In this document: positions 50,759-58,676 of the stretch, piece after piece
How the letters are laid out: the number at the start of each line of letters is the position of its first letter
Numbering within the stretch: the first letter of the stretch is position 1
Assembly: GCA_037045055.1 (NCBI GenBank)
Contig: JBAOHJ010000003.1
Location: 868,001 to 932,000, forward strand
Direction of reading: 5' to 3'
DNA from: Phosphoribacter sp037045055
Lineage (GTDB): Bacteria; Actinomycetota; Actinomycetes; Actinomycetales; Dermatophilaceae
DNA: 64,000 nt
Program-made: the position numbers and the translations under genes
The notes under the pieces: generated by a model
The model's database searches: none
The model's input: only the letters and a program-made list of their open reading frames with translations
Told to the model about the DNA's origin: nothing

Positions 50759-51643
50759 TCAGCGACGACGCTGGCAGCGGCCGCACCAGAACAGGTTGCG
50801 CCCCGCCACCACCTCGGTGCGCACCCTCGCCCGGCACACCCGGCAGGGTTGCCCGGCCCGTCGATAGACGTAGTAGCGGCGCTCCAACGCCCCGCTCGGG
50901 CCGGGCCGCCAGGCCGACACCCCTCCGGGCTGCAGGGGGACCGCCGACGCGTCGTAGGCCCCGGCCGCGGCGTCGGCGACCTGGTCGGCCATGGTGACGA
51001 TCTGCCCGAGGGCCACCCCGATCGGCATGAGCAGGCGCAGGTCGGCCCACAGCGCCTCCCACGTCGCGCATCGGATCTCGCGCCCGGGCCGGTGCGGATC
51101 CACCCGGTGGCGGAACAGCACCTCGCTGCGATAGACGTTGCCGACCCCGGCGAGGACCGCCTGGTCCATGAGCAGGTCGGCGATCGTCCGGGTGCTCTTG
51201 GCGATCCGCCGCCAGGCCCGCTGCGGATCGGCGCCCTCCCGCAGCGGGTCCGGGCCCAGCCGGGCGACCACGGCGTCCACCTGCTCGGGCGTGGCCACCC
51301 GACACAGCGTGGCCCCGCGCAGATCGGCCACGTGCTCGTCGGTCGCCAGACGCAGGCGCACCTGGCCGATCGGGGCGGGCGGTCCGGCGTCGCCCGGGTG
51401 CGCGCGGAAGGCCGATACGTCGAAGCGGCCGATCAGCCCGAGATGCACGTGCAGCGCGAGGTCGTCGGCATAGTCGACGAACAGGTGCTTGCCCCAGGCC
51501 TGCGCGCTCAGCACCGGCCGGCGATCCAGCACCGCGGCGCCGCGGGCGAAGCGCCCCTGCGGGCTGGTGGCCGCCGGCGCCCGGCCCGCGAAGGCGGCCT
51601 GCAGCGCCCCTGCCAGGCGGTGCAGGGTATGCCCCTCGGGCAT
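50759..51643 (-). CDS. nei: Endonuclease VIII / formamidopyrimidine-DNA glycosylase family (Nei)
   Basis: A 294-residue bifunctional base-excision glycosylase. PEGH at the mature N-terminus supplies the catalytic Pro and Glu, GKHLF the conserved Lys near residue 52, GVGNVYRSEVLF the helix-two-turns-helix, and CRVC with CGRC the C-terminal zinc finger. It removes oxidised bases and cuts at the resulting site. The start lies 7 bp after the ku stop, so both repair genes are co-transcribed. Confidence 0.92.
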   Translation of the reverse strand: MPEGHTLHRLAGALQAAFAGRAPAATSPQGRFARGAAVLDRRPVLSAQAWGKHLFVDYADDLALHVHLGLIGRFDVSAFRAHPGDAGPPAPIGQVRLRLATDEHVADLRGATLCRVATPEQVDAVVARLGPDPLREGADPQRAWRRIAKSTRTIADLLMDQAVLAGVGNVYRSEVLFRHRVDPHRPGREIRCATWEALWADLRLLMPIGVALGQIVTMADQVADAAAGAYDASAVPLQPGGVSAWRPGPSGALERRYYVYRRAGQPCRVCRARVRTEVVAGRNLFWCGRCQRRR

Positions 51644-51650
51644 GCTCGGC

Positions 51651-52673
51651 TCAGCTCGCCTTGCGCTTGACCGCCGGTTTGCCCGCCGCAGGCTTCGTCG
51701 CGCCGGCCGCCTTGGTCGCACCCGCGGCCTTGGTCGCACCCGCGGCCTTGGTCGCGACGGCGGTCTTGGTCGCACCCGCGGCCTTCGTCCCACCCGCGGC
51801 CTTCGTCGCACGGGCCGCCTTCGTCGCACCGGCCGCCTTCGCCGCACCGGGAGCCTGGGGCGCCCGGGGCGTCGCCGCCGGGTCAACCGGCTCGCCGCGG
51901 GCGGCCTTGGCGCGGTCGACGCTGCGCTGCAGCGCCTCGAGCAGGTCGAGCACCTCGCTGCCGCCGTTGGGGGCCGCCGCCGACGCCGCGACCTGGCCGC
52001 CGTCGAGCTTGGCGGCCACCAGCGCTCGCACCGCCGCCGCGTAGTCGTCCTCGAACTCGCCCGGCTCGTAGTCCCCGGACAGCGAGTCCACGAGCAGGCT
52101 GGCCATGGCCAGCTCCTTGTCGGTGGCGTGCCCGACGTCGCCGAGGTTGACCCCGTCGGCGGCCCGGATCTCGTCGGGCCAGAGCATGGTCTGCAGGACG
52201 ATCACCCCGTCCCGCACCCGCAGCACCGCCACGGTCATCCGGGTGCGGATCGACACGGTGACCAGGGCCATCCGGTCGGCGGTGACCAGGGCGTCGCGCA
52301 GCAGGGCGTAGGCCTTGGCCGCCCCCTTCTCCGGCTCCAGGTAGTACGAGCGGTCCAGCAGCAGCGGGTCGATCTGGTCGGCGGGGACGAACCTGGCGAC
52401 CGCCACCTCCTTGCTCGACTGGTTGGGCAGCTCGCTCAGGTCCTCGTCGGTGAGCACGACCATCTGGCCGTCCTCGGTCTGGTACCCCTTGGCGACGTCG
52501 TCGTAGGACACCTGTTGCCCGCAGACACTGCACACCCGCTGGTAGCGGATCTGGCCGCCGTCCTCACGGTGCACCTGGCGGAAGGAGATGTCGTGGTTCT
52601 CGGTGGCGGAGTAGAGCTTCACCGGGACGTTGACGAGACCGAACGAGACGGCCCCCTTCCACATCGCACGCAT
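51651..52673 (-). CDS. ku: Non-homologous end-joining protein Ku
   Basis: A 340-residue Ku homologue whose core (residues 1-260) includes MWKGAVSFGLVNVPVKLYSAT, ADQIDPLLLDRSYYLEP and MTVAVLRVRDGVIVLQTMLW. It binds DNA ends as a ring and recruits the ligase. The C-terminus (about 280-340) is a Lys/Ala/Thr repeat tail resembling histone H1, which likely adds non-specific DNA binding. A good ribosome binding site (GAAGGGTGAG) precedes the ATG. Divergent from the ligase-polymerase pair. Confidence 0.95.
   Translation of the reverse strand: MRAMWKGAVSFGLVNVPVKLYSATENHDISFRQVHREDGGQIRYQRVCSVCGQQVSYDDVAKGYQTEDGQMVVLTDEDLSELPNQSSKEVAVARFVPADQIDPLLLDRSYYLEPEKGAAKAYALLRDALVTADRMALVTVSIRTRMTVAVLRVRDGVIVLQTMLWPDEIRAADGVNLGDVGHATDKELAMASLLVDSLSGDYEPGEFEDDYAAAVRALVAAKLDGGQVAASAAAPNGGSEVLDLLEALQRSVDRAKAARGEPVDPAATPRAPQAPGAAKAAGATKAARATKAAGGTKAAGATKTAVATKAAGATKAAGATKAAGATKPAAGKPAVKRKAS
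51695..51852 (-). repeat. 18-bp tandem repeats coding the Ku tail
   Basis: About eight or nine imperfect copies of an 18-bp unit (on the plus strand GCCTTGGTCGCACCCGCG) encode six-residue units of the form GATKAA at the Ku C-terminus. Copies differ by single substitutions (GATKAA, RATKAA, GGTKAA, VATKAA). Confidence 0.85.
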
Positions 52674-52818
52674 GGCGGCTCACCCTTCCCACTGGTCACG
52701 CTGGTCGCGTGAGAGACCAGCATGACCCACCCACCGGCCCCCTCACAACGCCGGTATGCCGCGCGCGCCCGGTGCCGGCCGTGGCCACCGCCCCCGCGGC
52801 GTGGGCCAAGATGTGCCC

Positions 52819-53760
52819 ATGCGCCCCATGCTCGCCACGTCGGCCACCGCGGTGCCGACCGGGCCGGAGTGGGTGCACGAGGTCAAGTGGGACGGCATGC
52901 GCGTGCTCGTGGAGGTCCGCGCCGGCGTGCTGCGGGTGACCAGCCGTACCGAGCGCGAGGTCACCGTGGCCTTCCCGGAGCTGGCCGGGATCGCCGAGCG
53001 CTACGACGACCTGCTCGTCGACGGCGAGATCGTCGCGCTGCGCGAGGGTGTCCCGTCGTTCGCGGCCCTGGCCGAGCGTTTCCACGTCACCAGCGCGGCG
53101 CGGGCCGGCGCGCTGGCGTCGAGCGCTCCGGTGACGCTGATGGCCTTCGACGTGCTGCGCCTCTACGGGGTCGACCTCACCGAACGCAGCTACGACGAGC
53201 GGCGCGCCACCCTGGACCGGCTCGACCTGCGCGGCCCGCACTGGCAGGTGCCGCCGGTGTTCGCCGACGGCCCGGCGCTGTATGCCGCCACCCGCGAGCA
53301 AGGTCTGGAGGGGATCGTGAGCAAGCGGCGCTCGTCGCGCTACCGCGGGGGCGTGCGCAGCGACGAGTGGCTGAAGTCGCCGCACCGGCGCACCCTGTCG
53401 GTCGTCATCGGGGGGTGGCGTCCCGAGACGGACCAGCCCGAGCGGCTCGGGGCGCTGCTCGTCGGGGTCCCCGGCGTCGGCGGTCTGCGCTATCTCGGGA
53501 GGGTCGGCAGTGGGATCGCCGGGGCGAGCGCGCGCACCCTGCACAGCGACCTGCGTCCGTTGGCCGCGCCGCAGCCGCCGTTCGCCGGCGACCTGCCCGC
53601 GCCGGACGCCGCGGCAGCCCACTGGGTGCACCCCGTGCTCGTCTGCGACGTCCAGTCGCTCGGACTCACCCCGGCCGGGCGTCTGCGCCAACCGGCATAC
53701 CGGGGTCTGCGCCCGGATCTCACGCCCGGCGACATCGACCCCGGCGACCTCGATGGCTGA
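52819..53760 (+). CDS. ATP-dependent DNA ligase (LigD ligase-domain / LigC type)
   Basis: A 313-residue ATP-dependent ligase. EVKWDGMR holds the nucleotidyl Lys (near residue 24), VDGEIVAL motif III, EGIVSKRRSSRY motif IV, and WLKSPHRR motif V. It seals ends held by Ku. The ligase and polymerase functions, fused in mycobacterial LigD, are separate genes here and no phosphoesterase domain is seen. ATG 52819 begins the typical MRPMLAT. A -10-like CAAGAT ends 6 nt upstream. Confidence 0.9.
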   Translation: MRPMLATSATAVPTGPEWVHEVKWDGMRVLVEVRAGVLRVTSRTEREVTVAFPELAGIAERYDDLLVDGEIVALREGVPSFAALAERFHVTSAARAGALASSAPVTLMAFDVLRLYGVDLTERSYDERRATLDRLDLRGPHWQVPPVFADGPALYAATREQGLEGIVSKRRSSRYRGGVRSDEWLKSPHRRTLSVVIGGWRPETDQPERLGALLVGVPGVGGLRYLGRVGSGIAGASARTLHSDLRPLAAPQPPFAGDLPAPDAAAAHWVHPVLVCDVQSLGLTPAGRLRQPAYRGLRPDLTPGDIDPGDLDG

Positions 53761-54649
53761 CCCCGGCGGCGCCCGGACCACCGTCGAGGTCGGCGGCCGG
53801 CGACTGGTCGTGTCCAACCTCGACAAGATCCTGTTCCCCGACACCGAGACCACCAAGGGCGAGCTGCTCCACTACTACGCCCGGATCGCCCCGGTCCTGC
53901 TGCCCCATCTCGACGGGCGACCGGTGACCCGGGTGCGCCTGCCCGACGGCGTCGGCGGGGTGAGCTTCTTCGAGAAGAACCTCCCGTCCGGCGCGCCGGA
54001 CTGGCTGCCCTCGGTGACCGTCGGCACCTCGCGCGACCAGATCGTCTTCCCGTTGGTCACCGGCGTCGACGTGCTGACCTACCTGGCCAACCTGGCCTCC
54101 GTCGAGCTGCACGCGCCGCAGTGGCGGGTCCGGGCCGACGGCCATCCGCACCCGCCCGACCGGCTCGTCGTCGACCTGGACCCCGGGCCCGGGGTCGGTC
54201 TGCGGGAGTGCTCGGTGATCGCCCTGGACGTGCGGGAGCGGTTGCAGGGGCTGGGCCTGGACCCGGTCCCGGTGACCAGCGGCTCCAAGGGGATGCAGGT
54301 GTATGCCGCCCTGCCCGGCGCGCAGTCCTCGGCGCAGGTCAGCGCGCTGGTCCAGCACCTGGCCCAGGAGCTGACCAAGGCCCGCCCCGACCTGGTGGTC
54401 TGGAAGATGACCACGTCGTTGCGCCCGGGCAAAGTGTTCATCGACTGGAGTCAAAACGCGGCGGCGAAAACGACGATCAGCCCCTATTCCGTCAGGGCCA
54501 GGAGCGCCCCGTTCGTCGCCACGCCACGCACCTGGCGGGAAGTGGAAATGGGGGCGCGTGACGAGGGCGGGATCGAGCACGCCACGATGGAGCAGGTGTT
54601 GGACCGGGTCGCCCGTCACGGCGACCTGGCCCGGGCTCTGTTGGGTTAG
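53753..54649 (+). CDS. ligD: LigD-type polymerase/primase domain protein
   Basis: A 298-residue archaeo-eukaryotic primase-fold polymerase that fills gaps during end joining. VVDLDPGPGV carries the two catalytic Asp residues (near residue 140), SGSKGMQVYAAL the phosphate-binding motif, and VFIDWSQNAAAKTT the third acid. The ATG lies 8 bases inside the ligase gene's end, so translation is coupled. It matches the stand-alone PolDom proteins known from mycobacteria. Confidence 0.92.
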   Translation: MADPGGARTTVEVGGRRLVVSNLDKILFPDTETTKGELLHYYARIAPVLLPHLDGRPVTRVRLPDGVGGVSFFEKNLPSGAPDWLPSVTVGTSRDQIVFPLVTGVDVLTYLANLASVELHAPQWRVRADGHPHPPDRLVVDLDPGPGVGLRECSVIALDVRERLQGLGLDPVPVTSGSKGMQVYAALPGAQSSAQVSALVQHLAQELTKARPDLVVWKMTTSLRPGKVFIDWSQNAAAKTTISPYSVRARSAPFVATPRTWREVEMGARDEGGIEHATMEQVLDRVARHGDLARALLG

Positions 54650-54664
54650 CGCACGCACGGAAAA

Positions 54665-54690
54665 GGCCGCCGCCCGTGATGGCGACGGCC
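54665..54690 (-). terminator. Intrinsic terminator of lsr2
   Basis: GGCCGCCGCC and GGCGACGGCC pair as a 10-bp stem with one mismatch around a 6-nt loop. On the minus strand the stem is followed by TTTT. It lies just downstream of the lsr2 stop. On the plus strand it may also end the polymerase transcript. Confidence 0.75.
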
Positions 54691-54706
54691 TCTTCGTGGC
54701 GTCCGG

Positions 54707-55033
54707 TCAGGAATTCGCCTTTTCGTACGCCGCCTGAATGCTCGCCGGCACTCGGCCCCGGTCGCTGACCTGGTGACCGTTGGCCCGCGCCCATTCCCGG
54801 ACCGCGGAAACATTGCCGCGTTTGGGCGAGGCGCCCGCGCGCCGACGCGGTCGCCGACCGCCGCTGGAGCGGGCGTGCCCGACCCAGGGCGCCAACTGCT
54901 CACGCAGCTTGGCGGCATTGTGGGCGGACAGGTCGATCTCGTAACTCACCCCATCGAGGCCGAAGCTCACGGTCTCGTCAGCCGGGCTCTTGTCGACGTC
55001 GTCCTCCAGGAGGATCTGGACTCGCTGCGCCAC
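54707..55033 (-). CDS. lsr2: Nucleoid-associated protein Lsr2
   Basis: A 108-residue xenogeneic silencer. The N-terminal dimerisation domain (VAQRVQILLEDDVD, GVSYEIDLSAHNAAKLREQL) and the C-terminal DNA-binding domain with its AT-hook-like RGR (DRGRVPASIQAAYEKA) are intact. It binds AT-rich DNA. The GTG at 55033 follows a good AGGAGA site. The lysS-lsr2-clpC neighbourhood is conserved in actinobacteria, here interrupted by the repair genes and the stress protein gene. Confidence 0.95.
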   Translation of the reverse strand: MAQRVQILLEDDVDKSPADETVSFGLDGVSYEIDLSAHNAAKLREQLAPWVGHARSSGGRRPRRRAGASPKRGNVSAVREWARANGHQVSDRGRVPASIQAAYEKANS

Positions 55034-55217
55034 GGGTGGAATCTCCTCTTGTCGTTGTGGATTCATCAATCGATGCCGCCCGAGCCACCGTGACGATGCC
55101 GAATCCCGCTTTCCCTACCGCATCCCAACGCCGAAGCTGGACGGCGGACTGTCACCGTAGCAGATTCTCCCGGGCAATCCGGGCAGTGGCCCACGACAAT
55201 TCTCCGCAAACGCCGAG
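55034..55217. other. AT-richer intergenic region upstream of lsr2
   Basis: 184 bp without a supported gene, clearly richer in A+T than the window average. It must contain the lsr2 promoter and could be a target for Lsr2 itself. A candidate -10 is TACGGT (minus strand, about 55158-55163). No convincing operator or hairpin was found. Confidence 0.4.
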
Positions 55218-55436
55218 TTAGGGCTTTTCCGGGGTTTGCGGCTCGTCGGAGTTGCGACCGCCGGAATCGGCGGCATTCGCCACCTCGTCCGGATGTTGGG
55301 CCGCCTCCCACTGCGACATGGCGAGGCGTTCCTTACGGTCGGCCTCGAAGACGTTCTTGAACACCACATAGGCGATGGCGAGCATCCCCAGGGTGGGGAT
55401 GATGGCCGCCAGGTAGGGGAATATCGCGTCCCACAT
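55218..55436 (-). CDS. Small single-helix membrane protein downstream of lysS
   Basis: A 72-residue protein with one N-terminal membrane helix (IFPYLAAIIPTLGMLAIAYVVF, here split for reading: residues 5-26). A charged amphipathic stretch with EADRKERLAMSQWEA and a polar tail follow. No family function is known. It starts 2 bp after lysS and so belongs to its operon. Confidence 0.75.
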   Translation of the reverse strand: MWDAIFPYLAAIIPTLGMLAIAYVVFKNVFEADRKERLAMSQWEAAQHPDEVANAADSGGRNSDEPQTPEKP

Positions 55437-55438
55437 GG

Positions 55439-56935
55439 TCAGTCCTCCGGCTTGAGCAGGGGGAAGAGGATGGTCTCGCGGATCGAGGCCCCGGTGAACA
55501 GCATGACCAGCCGATCCAGCCCCAGACCCATGCCCCCCATGGGGGGCGCACCGTACTCCAGGGCGCGCAGGAAGTCCTCGTCGAGCATCATCGCCTCCGG
55601 GTCGCCACCGGCGGCACGCAGCGACTGCGCCACGAGCACCTCGCGCTGGATCACCGGGTCGACCAGCTCGGAGAAGCCGGTGGCGCGCTCGACCCCGGCG
55701 ATGACGAGGTCCCAGGCCTCGATGAGCCCGGGCGTGGACCGGTGTGGTCGGGCCAGCGGCTGGGCCAGCGCCGGGTAGTCGCACAGGAAGGTCGGCGCCA
55801 GCAGGGTCGGCTCGACGAGCTCGCCGAGCAGCTCGAGCACCACCGCGCCGGCCTCCCCCGCGGGGTCCAGCGCGACCCCCCGCGCGGCGGCATACCGGCG
55901 CAGGTCCGCCACCGGCGTGTCCACCGTGACGGGCGCACCGAGCGCCTCACTCACCGCGTCGTACACCGGCAGCCATCGCCACGGCCCGTCCAGGTCGACC
56001 ACCCCCTGCGGGGTCTGGATCTGCCGCGACCCGAGCGCGTCGGCGACCGCGAGGTAGAGGTCCCGGGTGAGCGCGCCGATGGAGGTCTGGTCGCCGTAGG
56101 CCTGGTAGGCCTCGAGCATGGTGAACTCGGCGCTGTGGGTGGCGTCGATGCCTTCGTTGCGGAAGATCCGCCCGATCTCGTAGACCCGGTCCACGCCGCC
56201 GACGACGGCCTTCTTCAGGTTCAGCTCCAGGGCGATCCGCAGGGTCATGTCCTGGTCGAAGGCGTTGAGGTGGGTCCGGAAGGGTCGCGCCGCCGCCCCT
56301 CCGTGGACCAGCTGCAGCGTCGGCGTCTCGACCTCCAGGTAGCCCTGCTCGTGCAGCTGCTCGCGCAGCGCCCGGGTCGCCCTGGCCCGGGTCCGCACCA
56401 TGTCGCGGGCCGGCTGGCGCACCACGAGGTCGGCGTAGCGCTGACGCACCCGGGTCTCCTCGGACAGGTCATGGTGCAGGGTCGGCAGCGGGCGCAGCGC
56501 CTTCGCGGCCATCTGCCACGAGGTCGCCAGGACGGACAGCTCCCCCCGCCGGCTGCACACCACCCGACCCTCGACGGCGACGTGGTCGCCGAGGTCGACG
56601 TAGGACTTCCAGTCGGCCAGGGCGACCTGGCCGACCTCGGCCAGACTGAGCATGACCTGCACTCGGGTGCCGACACCCTCCTGGAGGGTGGCGAAGCACA
56701 GCTTGCCGGTGTTACGCACGTACATCACTCGCCCGGCGGTGCGCACCACCTCGTCGGTCTGCGCGCCGGGCTGCAGGTGCTCCCAGCCCTGGCGGATCTG
56801 CGCGAGGGTGTGCGTCCGACGCACGTCGACGGGGTATGCCGGGTGCCCCGCGGCCAGCAGACGGTCCCGCTTGTCCCGGCGCACCCGCAGCTGCTCGGGC
56901 AGGTCGGGCGCGTCGGTCGGAGGCGGGGCACTCAC
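55439..56935 (-). CDS. lysS: Lysyl-tRNA synthetase, class II
   Basis: A 498-residue class II synthetase charging tRNA-Lys. The N-terminal OB-fold anticodon domain is at about 55-155. Motif 1 lies near residue 190, motif 2 with YEIGRIFRNEG near 260, and motif 3 GGMGLGLDRLVMLF near 470. It lacks the MprF-like membrane domain of LysX, so it is the housekeeping enzyme. The GTG at 56935 fits a leaderless start, with TACCCT 7 nt upstream. Confidence 0.95.
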   Translation of the reverse strand: MSAPPPTDAPDLPEQLRVRRDKRDRLLAAGHPAYPVDVRRTHTLAQIRQGWEHLQPGAQTDEVVRTAGRVMYVRNTGKLCFATLQEGVGTRVQVMLSLAEVGQVALADWKSYVDLGDHVAVEGRVVCSRRGELSVLATSWQMAAKALRPLPTLHHDLSEETRVRQRYADLVVRQPARDMVRTRARATRALREQLHEQGYLEVETPTLQLVHGGAAARPFRTHLNAFDQDMTLRIALELNLKKAVVGGVDRVYEIGRIFRNEGIDATHSAEFTMLEAYQAYGDQTSIGALTRDLYLAVADALGSRQIQTPQGVVDLDGPWRWLPVYDAVSEALGAPVTVDTPVADLRRYAAARGVALDPAGEAGAVVLELLGELVEPTLLAPTFLCDYPALAQPLARPHRSTPGLIEAWDLVIAGVERATGFSELVDPVIQREVLVAQSLRAAGGDPEAMMLDEDFLRALEYGAPPMGGMGLGLDRLVMLFTGASIRETILFPLLKPED

Positions 56936-56942
56936 ACGCCCA

Positions 56943-56948
56943 AGGGTA
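56943..56948 (-). promoter_or_regulatory. -10 box of leaderless lysS
   Basis: TACCCT on the minus strand ends 7 nt before GTG 56935. Confidence 0.5.
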
Positions 56949-57014
56949 CCGAGCCCCCTCGACCCGCCCGGACCGGCGGCCCGAGGGGGCTCGACCGCCG
57001 TCGGTCGCACGGCA

Positions 57015-57020
57015 TACCGT
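57015..57020 (+). promoter_or_regulatory. -10 box of the PCD/VOC gene, overlapping the octamer
   Basis: TACCGT ends 6 nt before ATG 57027 and is the continuation of a CGGCATAC word. Confidence 0.4.
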
Positions 57021-57026
57021 CCAGGG

Positions 57027-57716
57027 ATGACTGCCACCCTGACCGGCGCCGACCTGCAGACTGCCGGACTGCCCGACTGGCGCCTGCTCGTCGGCCGGCT
57101 GGAGGCGACCTTTGCCTGCCGGTCGTATGCCGCCGCCGGCACCCTCGCGGCCGGCGTCGCGGCGCTGGCCGACGAGCACGACCACCACCCGGCGGTGGAC
57201 GTGCGCTACCCGGGGCTGGTCCACGTGGTGACCACCTCGCACGATGCCCACGGCGTCACCGACCGGGACGTGCGGCTGGCCCGGGCGGTGAGCGCCCTGG
57301 CCGCCGAGCTCGGTGCGACGAGCGACCCGGCGGGCAGCACCACCGTGGAGCTGGCCATCGACGCCCTGGACATCGGCGCGGTCCGACCGTTCTGGGCGGC
57401 GGTATGTGGCTACCGCGACGACGGGGTCGACGAGGTGAGCGACCCGCGAGGCATCGGCCCGACAATCTGGTTCCAGCAGATGGATGCCCCGCGGCCGCAG
57501 CGCAACCGGGTCCACGTCGACGTCGTCGTGCCGCACGACGTGGCGCAGGAGCGGGTCGCCGCCGCGCTGGCCGCCGGGGGTCGGTTGGTCAGCGACGCGC
57601 ACGCGCGGGCGTTCTGGGTGCTCGCCGACGCCGAGGGCAACGAGGCGTGCGTGTGCACCTGGCTGGACCGCGACCCCGACCCCGCCGACCGCGACCCCGA
57701 CCGCGCCGACGGGTGA
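57027..57716 (+). CDS. Pterin carbinolamine dehydratase-like / VOC domain fusion
   Basis: A 229-residue two-domain protein. Residues 1-95 resemble pterin-4a-carbinolamine dehydratase, with the active-site EHDHHPAV and a second VTDRDVRLA block. Residues 105-215 form a glyoxalase/VOC-type domain (AIDALDIGAVRPFWAAVCGY, WFQQMDAPRPQRNRVHVDV). The enzymatic role of the fusion is unknown. The C-terminus is a short Asp/Arg/Pro repeat (RDPDPAD) encoded by a tandem DNA repeat that runs on past the stop. Confidence 0.8.
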   Translation: MTATLTGADLQTAGLPDWRLLVGRLEATFACRSYAAAGTLAAGVAALADEHDHHPAVDVRYPGLVHVVTTSHDAHGVTDRDVRLARAVSALAAELGATSDPAGSTTVELAIDALDIGAVRPFWAAVCGYRDDGVDEVSDPRGIGPTIWFQQMDAPRPQRNRVHVDVVVPHDVAQERVAAALAAGGRLVSDAHARAFWVLADAEGNEACVCTWLDRDPDPADRDPDRADG

Positions 57717-57751
57717 CCGCGCCGACCCCGACCCCGCCGACGGGTGACCGC
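57671..57751 (+). repeat. Imperfect tandem repeat spanning a stop codon
   Basis: Three copies of a 22-30 bp unit (CGACCCCGACC, then CGCCGAC, the last two also with GGGTGACCGC) cover the 3' end of the PCD/VOC gene and the intergenic gap. The gene's TGA lies in the second copy and recurs in the third. Confidence 0.75.
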
Positions 57752-57788
57752 GACTATCGGGGTCCGGAGCCCGGACCTGGGCGGGCGG

Positions 57789-58676
57789 TCAGTCCCCGTC
57801 CGCGACGAGGTCCAGGGCGACGTCGAGGATCGGGCTGGAGTGGGTCAGCCCGCCCACCGACAGGTAGTCGACGCCGGTACGGGCGAAGTCCCGGGCGACA
57901 GCGAGGGTCAGGCCGCCGGTGGCCTCGATCTCCACCGGCTCGTCCTGGGCCCGCAGGGCCTCGACGGTGCTGGTCAGCAGGTCCACGGACATGTTGTCGC
58001 ACATGATGAACCGCGCGCCGACGGCATACGCCTCCAGCGCTTCGGCCACCGTGGTGACCTCGACCTCGACGGCCACGCTGGGGTAGGCCTGCCGGATCGC
58101 CTGGTAGGCGGCCGACACCGACCCGGCCGCGAGCTTGTGGTTGTCCTTGATCATGGCGACGTCGTAGAGGCCCATGCGCTTGTTCGTGCCGCCACCGGCA
58201 CGGACGGCGTACTTTTCCAGGTGGCGCATGCCCGGGGTGGTCTTGCGGGTGTCCAGGACCATGGCCCGGGTGCCGTCCAGCTCGTCGGCCCAGCGACGGG
58301 TGTGGGTGGCGACGCCGCACAGGCGGCTGAGGATGTTGAGCATGGTCCGCTCGCCGATGAGCAGGACGCGGACCGCACCGGTGACCCGGGCCAGCACGTC
58401 TCCTCGGCGCACCCGGGCGCCGTCGACCACCAGGGCCTCGATGGTGGGGGCCGGCGAGCCGATCATCGCGGCGACCGTGCCGAAGACCTCGGCGACCACG
58501 GGCAGACCGGCCAGCACCCCGTCGGCGCGCGCGACCACCTCGGCGGTGCTCACCTGCTCGGCCGGGATGGTCGCCAGGGTGGTGACGTCGAGGTGGCTCG
58601 GGCCGAGGTCCTCCAGCAGGGCCACCCGGGCCAGCTCTCGGGCGTCGGCGAGGGGGAATGACAAATCGGTGCTCAC
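57789..58676 (-). CDS. nadC: Nicotinate-nucleotide pyrophosphorylase (quinolinate phosphoribosyltransferase)
   Basis: A 295-residue enzyme converting quinolinate to nicotinate mononucleotide. ERTMLNILSRLCGVATHTR, DTRKTTPGMRHLEKYAV, MIKDNHKL and EVEVTTVAEA are the substrate-binding motifs. The C-terminus YLSVGGLTHS is typical. The GTG overlaps the nadB stop, giving a nadB-nadC operon. Confidence 0.95.
   Translation of the reverse strand: MSTDLSFPLADARELARVALLEDLGPSHLDVTTLATIPAEQVSTAEVVARADGVLAGLPVVAEVFGTVAAMIGSPAPTIEALVVDGARVRRGDVLARVTGAVRVLLIGERTMLNILSRLCGVATHTRRWADELDGTRAMVLDTRKTTPGMRHLEKYAVRAGGGTNKRMGLYDVAMIKDNHKLAAGSVSAAYQAIRQAYPSVAVEVEVTTVAEALEAYAVGARFIMCDNMSVDLLTSTVEALRAQDEPVEIEATGGLTLAVARDFARTGVDYLSVGGLTHSSPILDVALDLVADGD

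Noticed and set aside
53753..54649. A full LigD including phosphoesterase domain
   Set aside because: Only the polymerase motifs are present and the protein is about 300 residues; the ligase is a separate gene and no nuclease domain precedes either.
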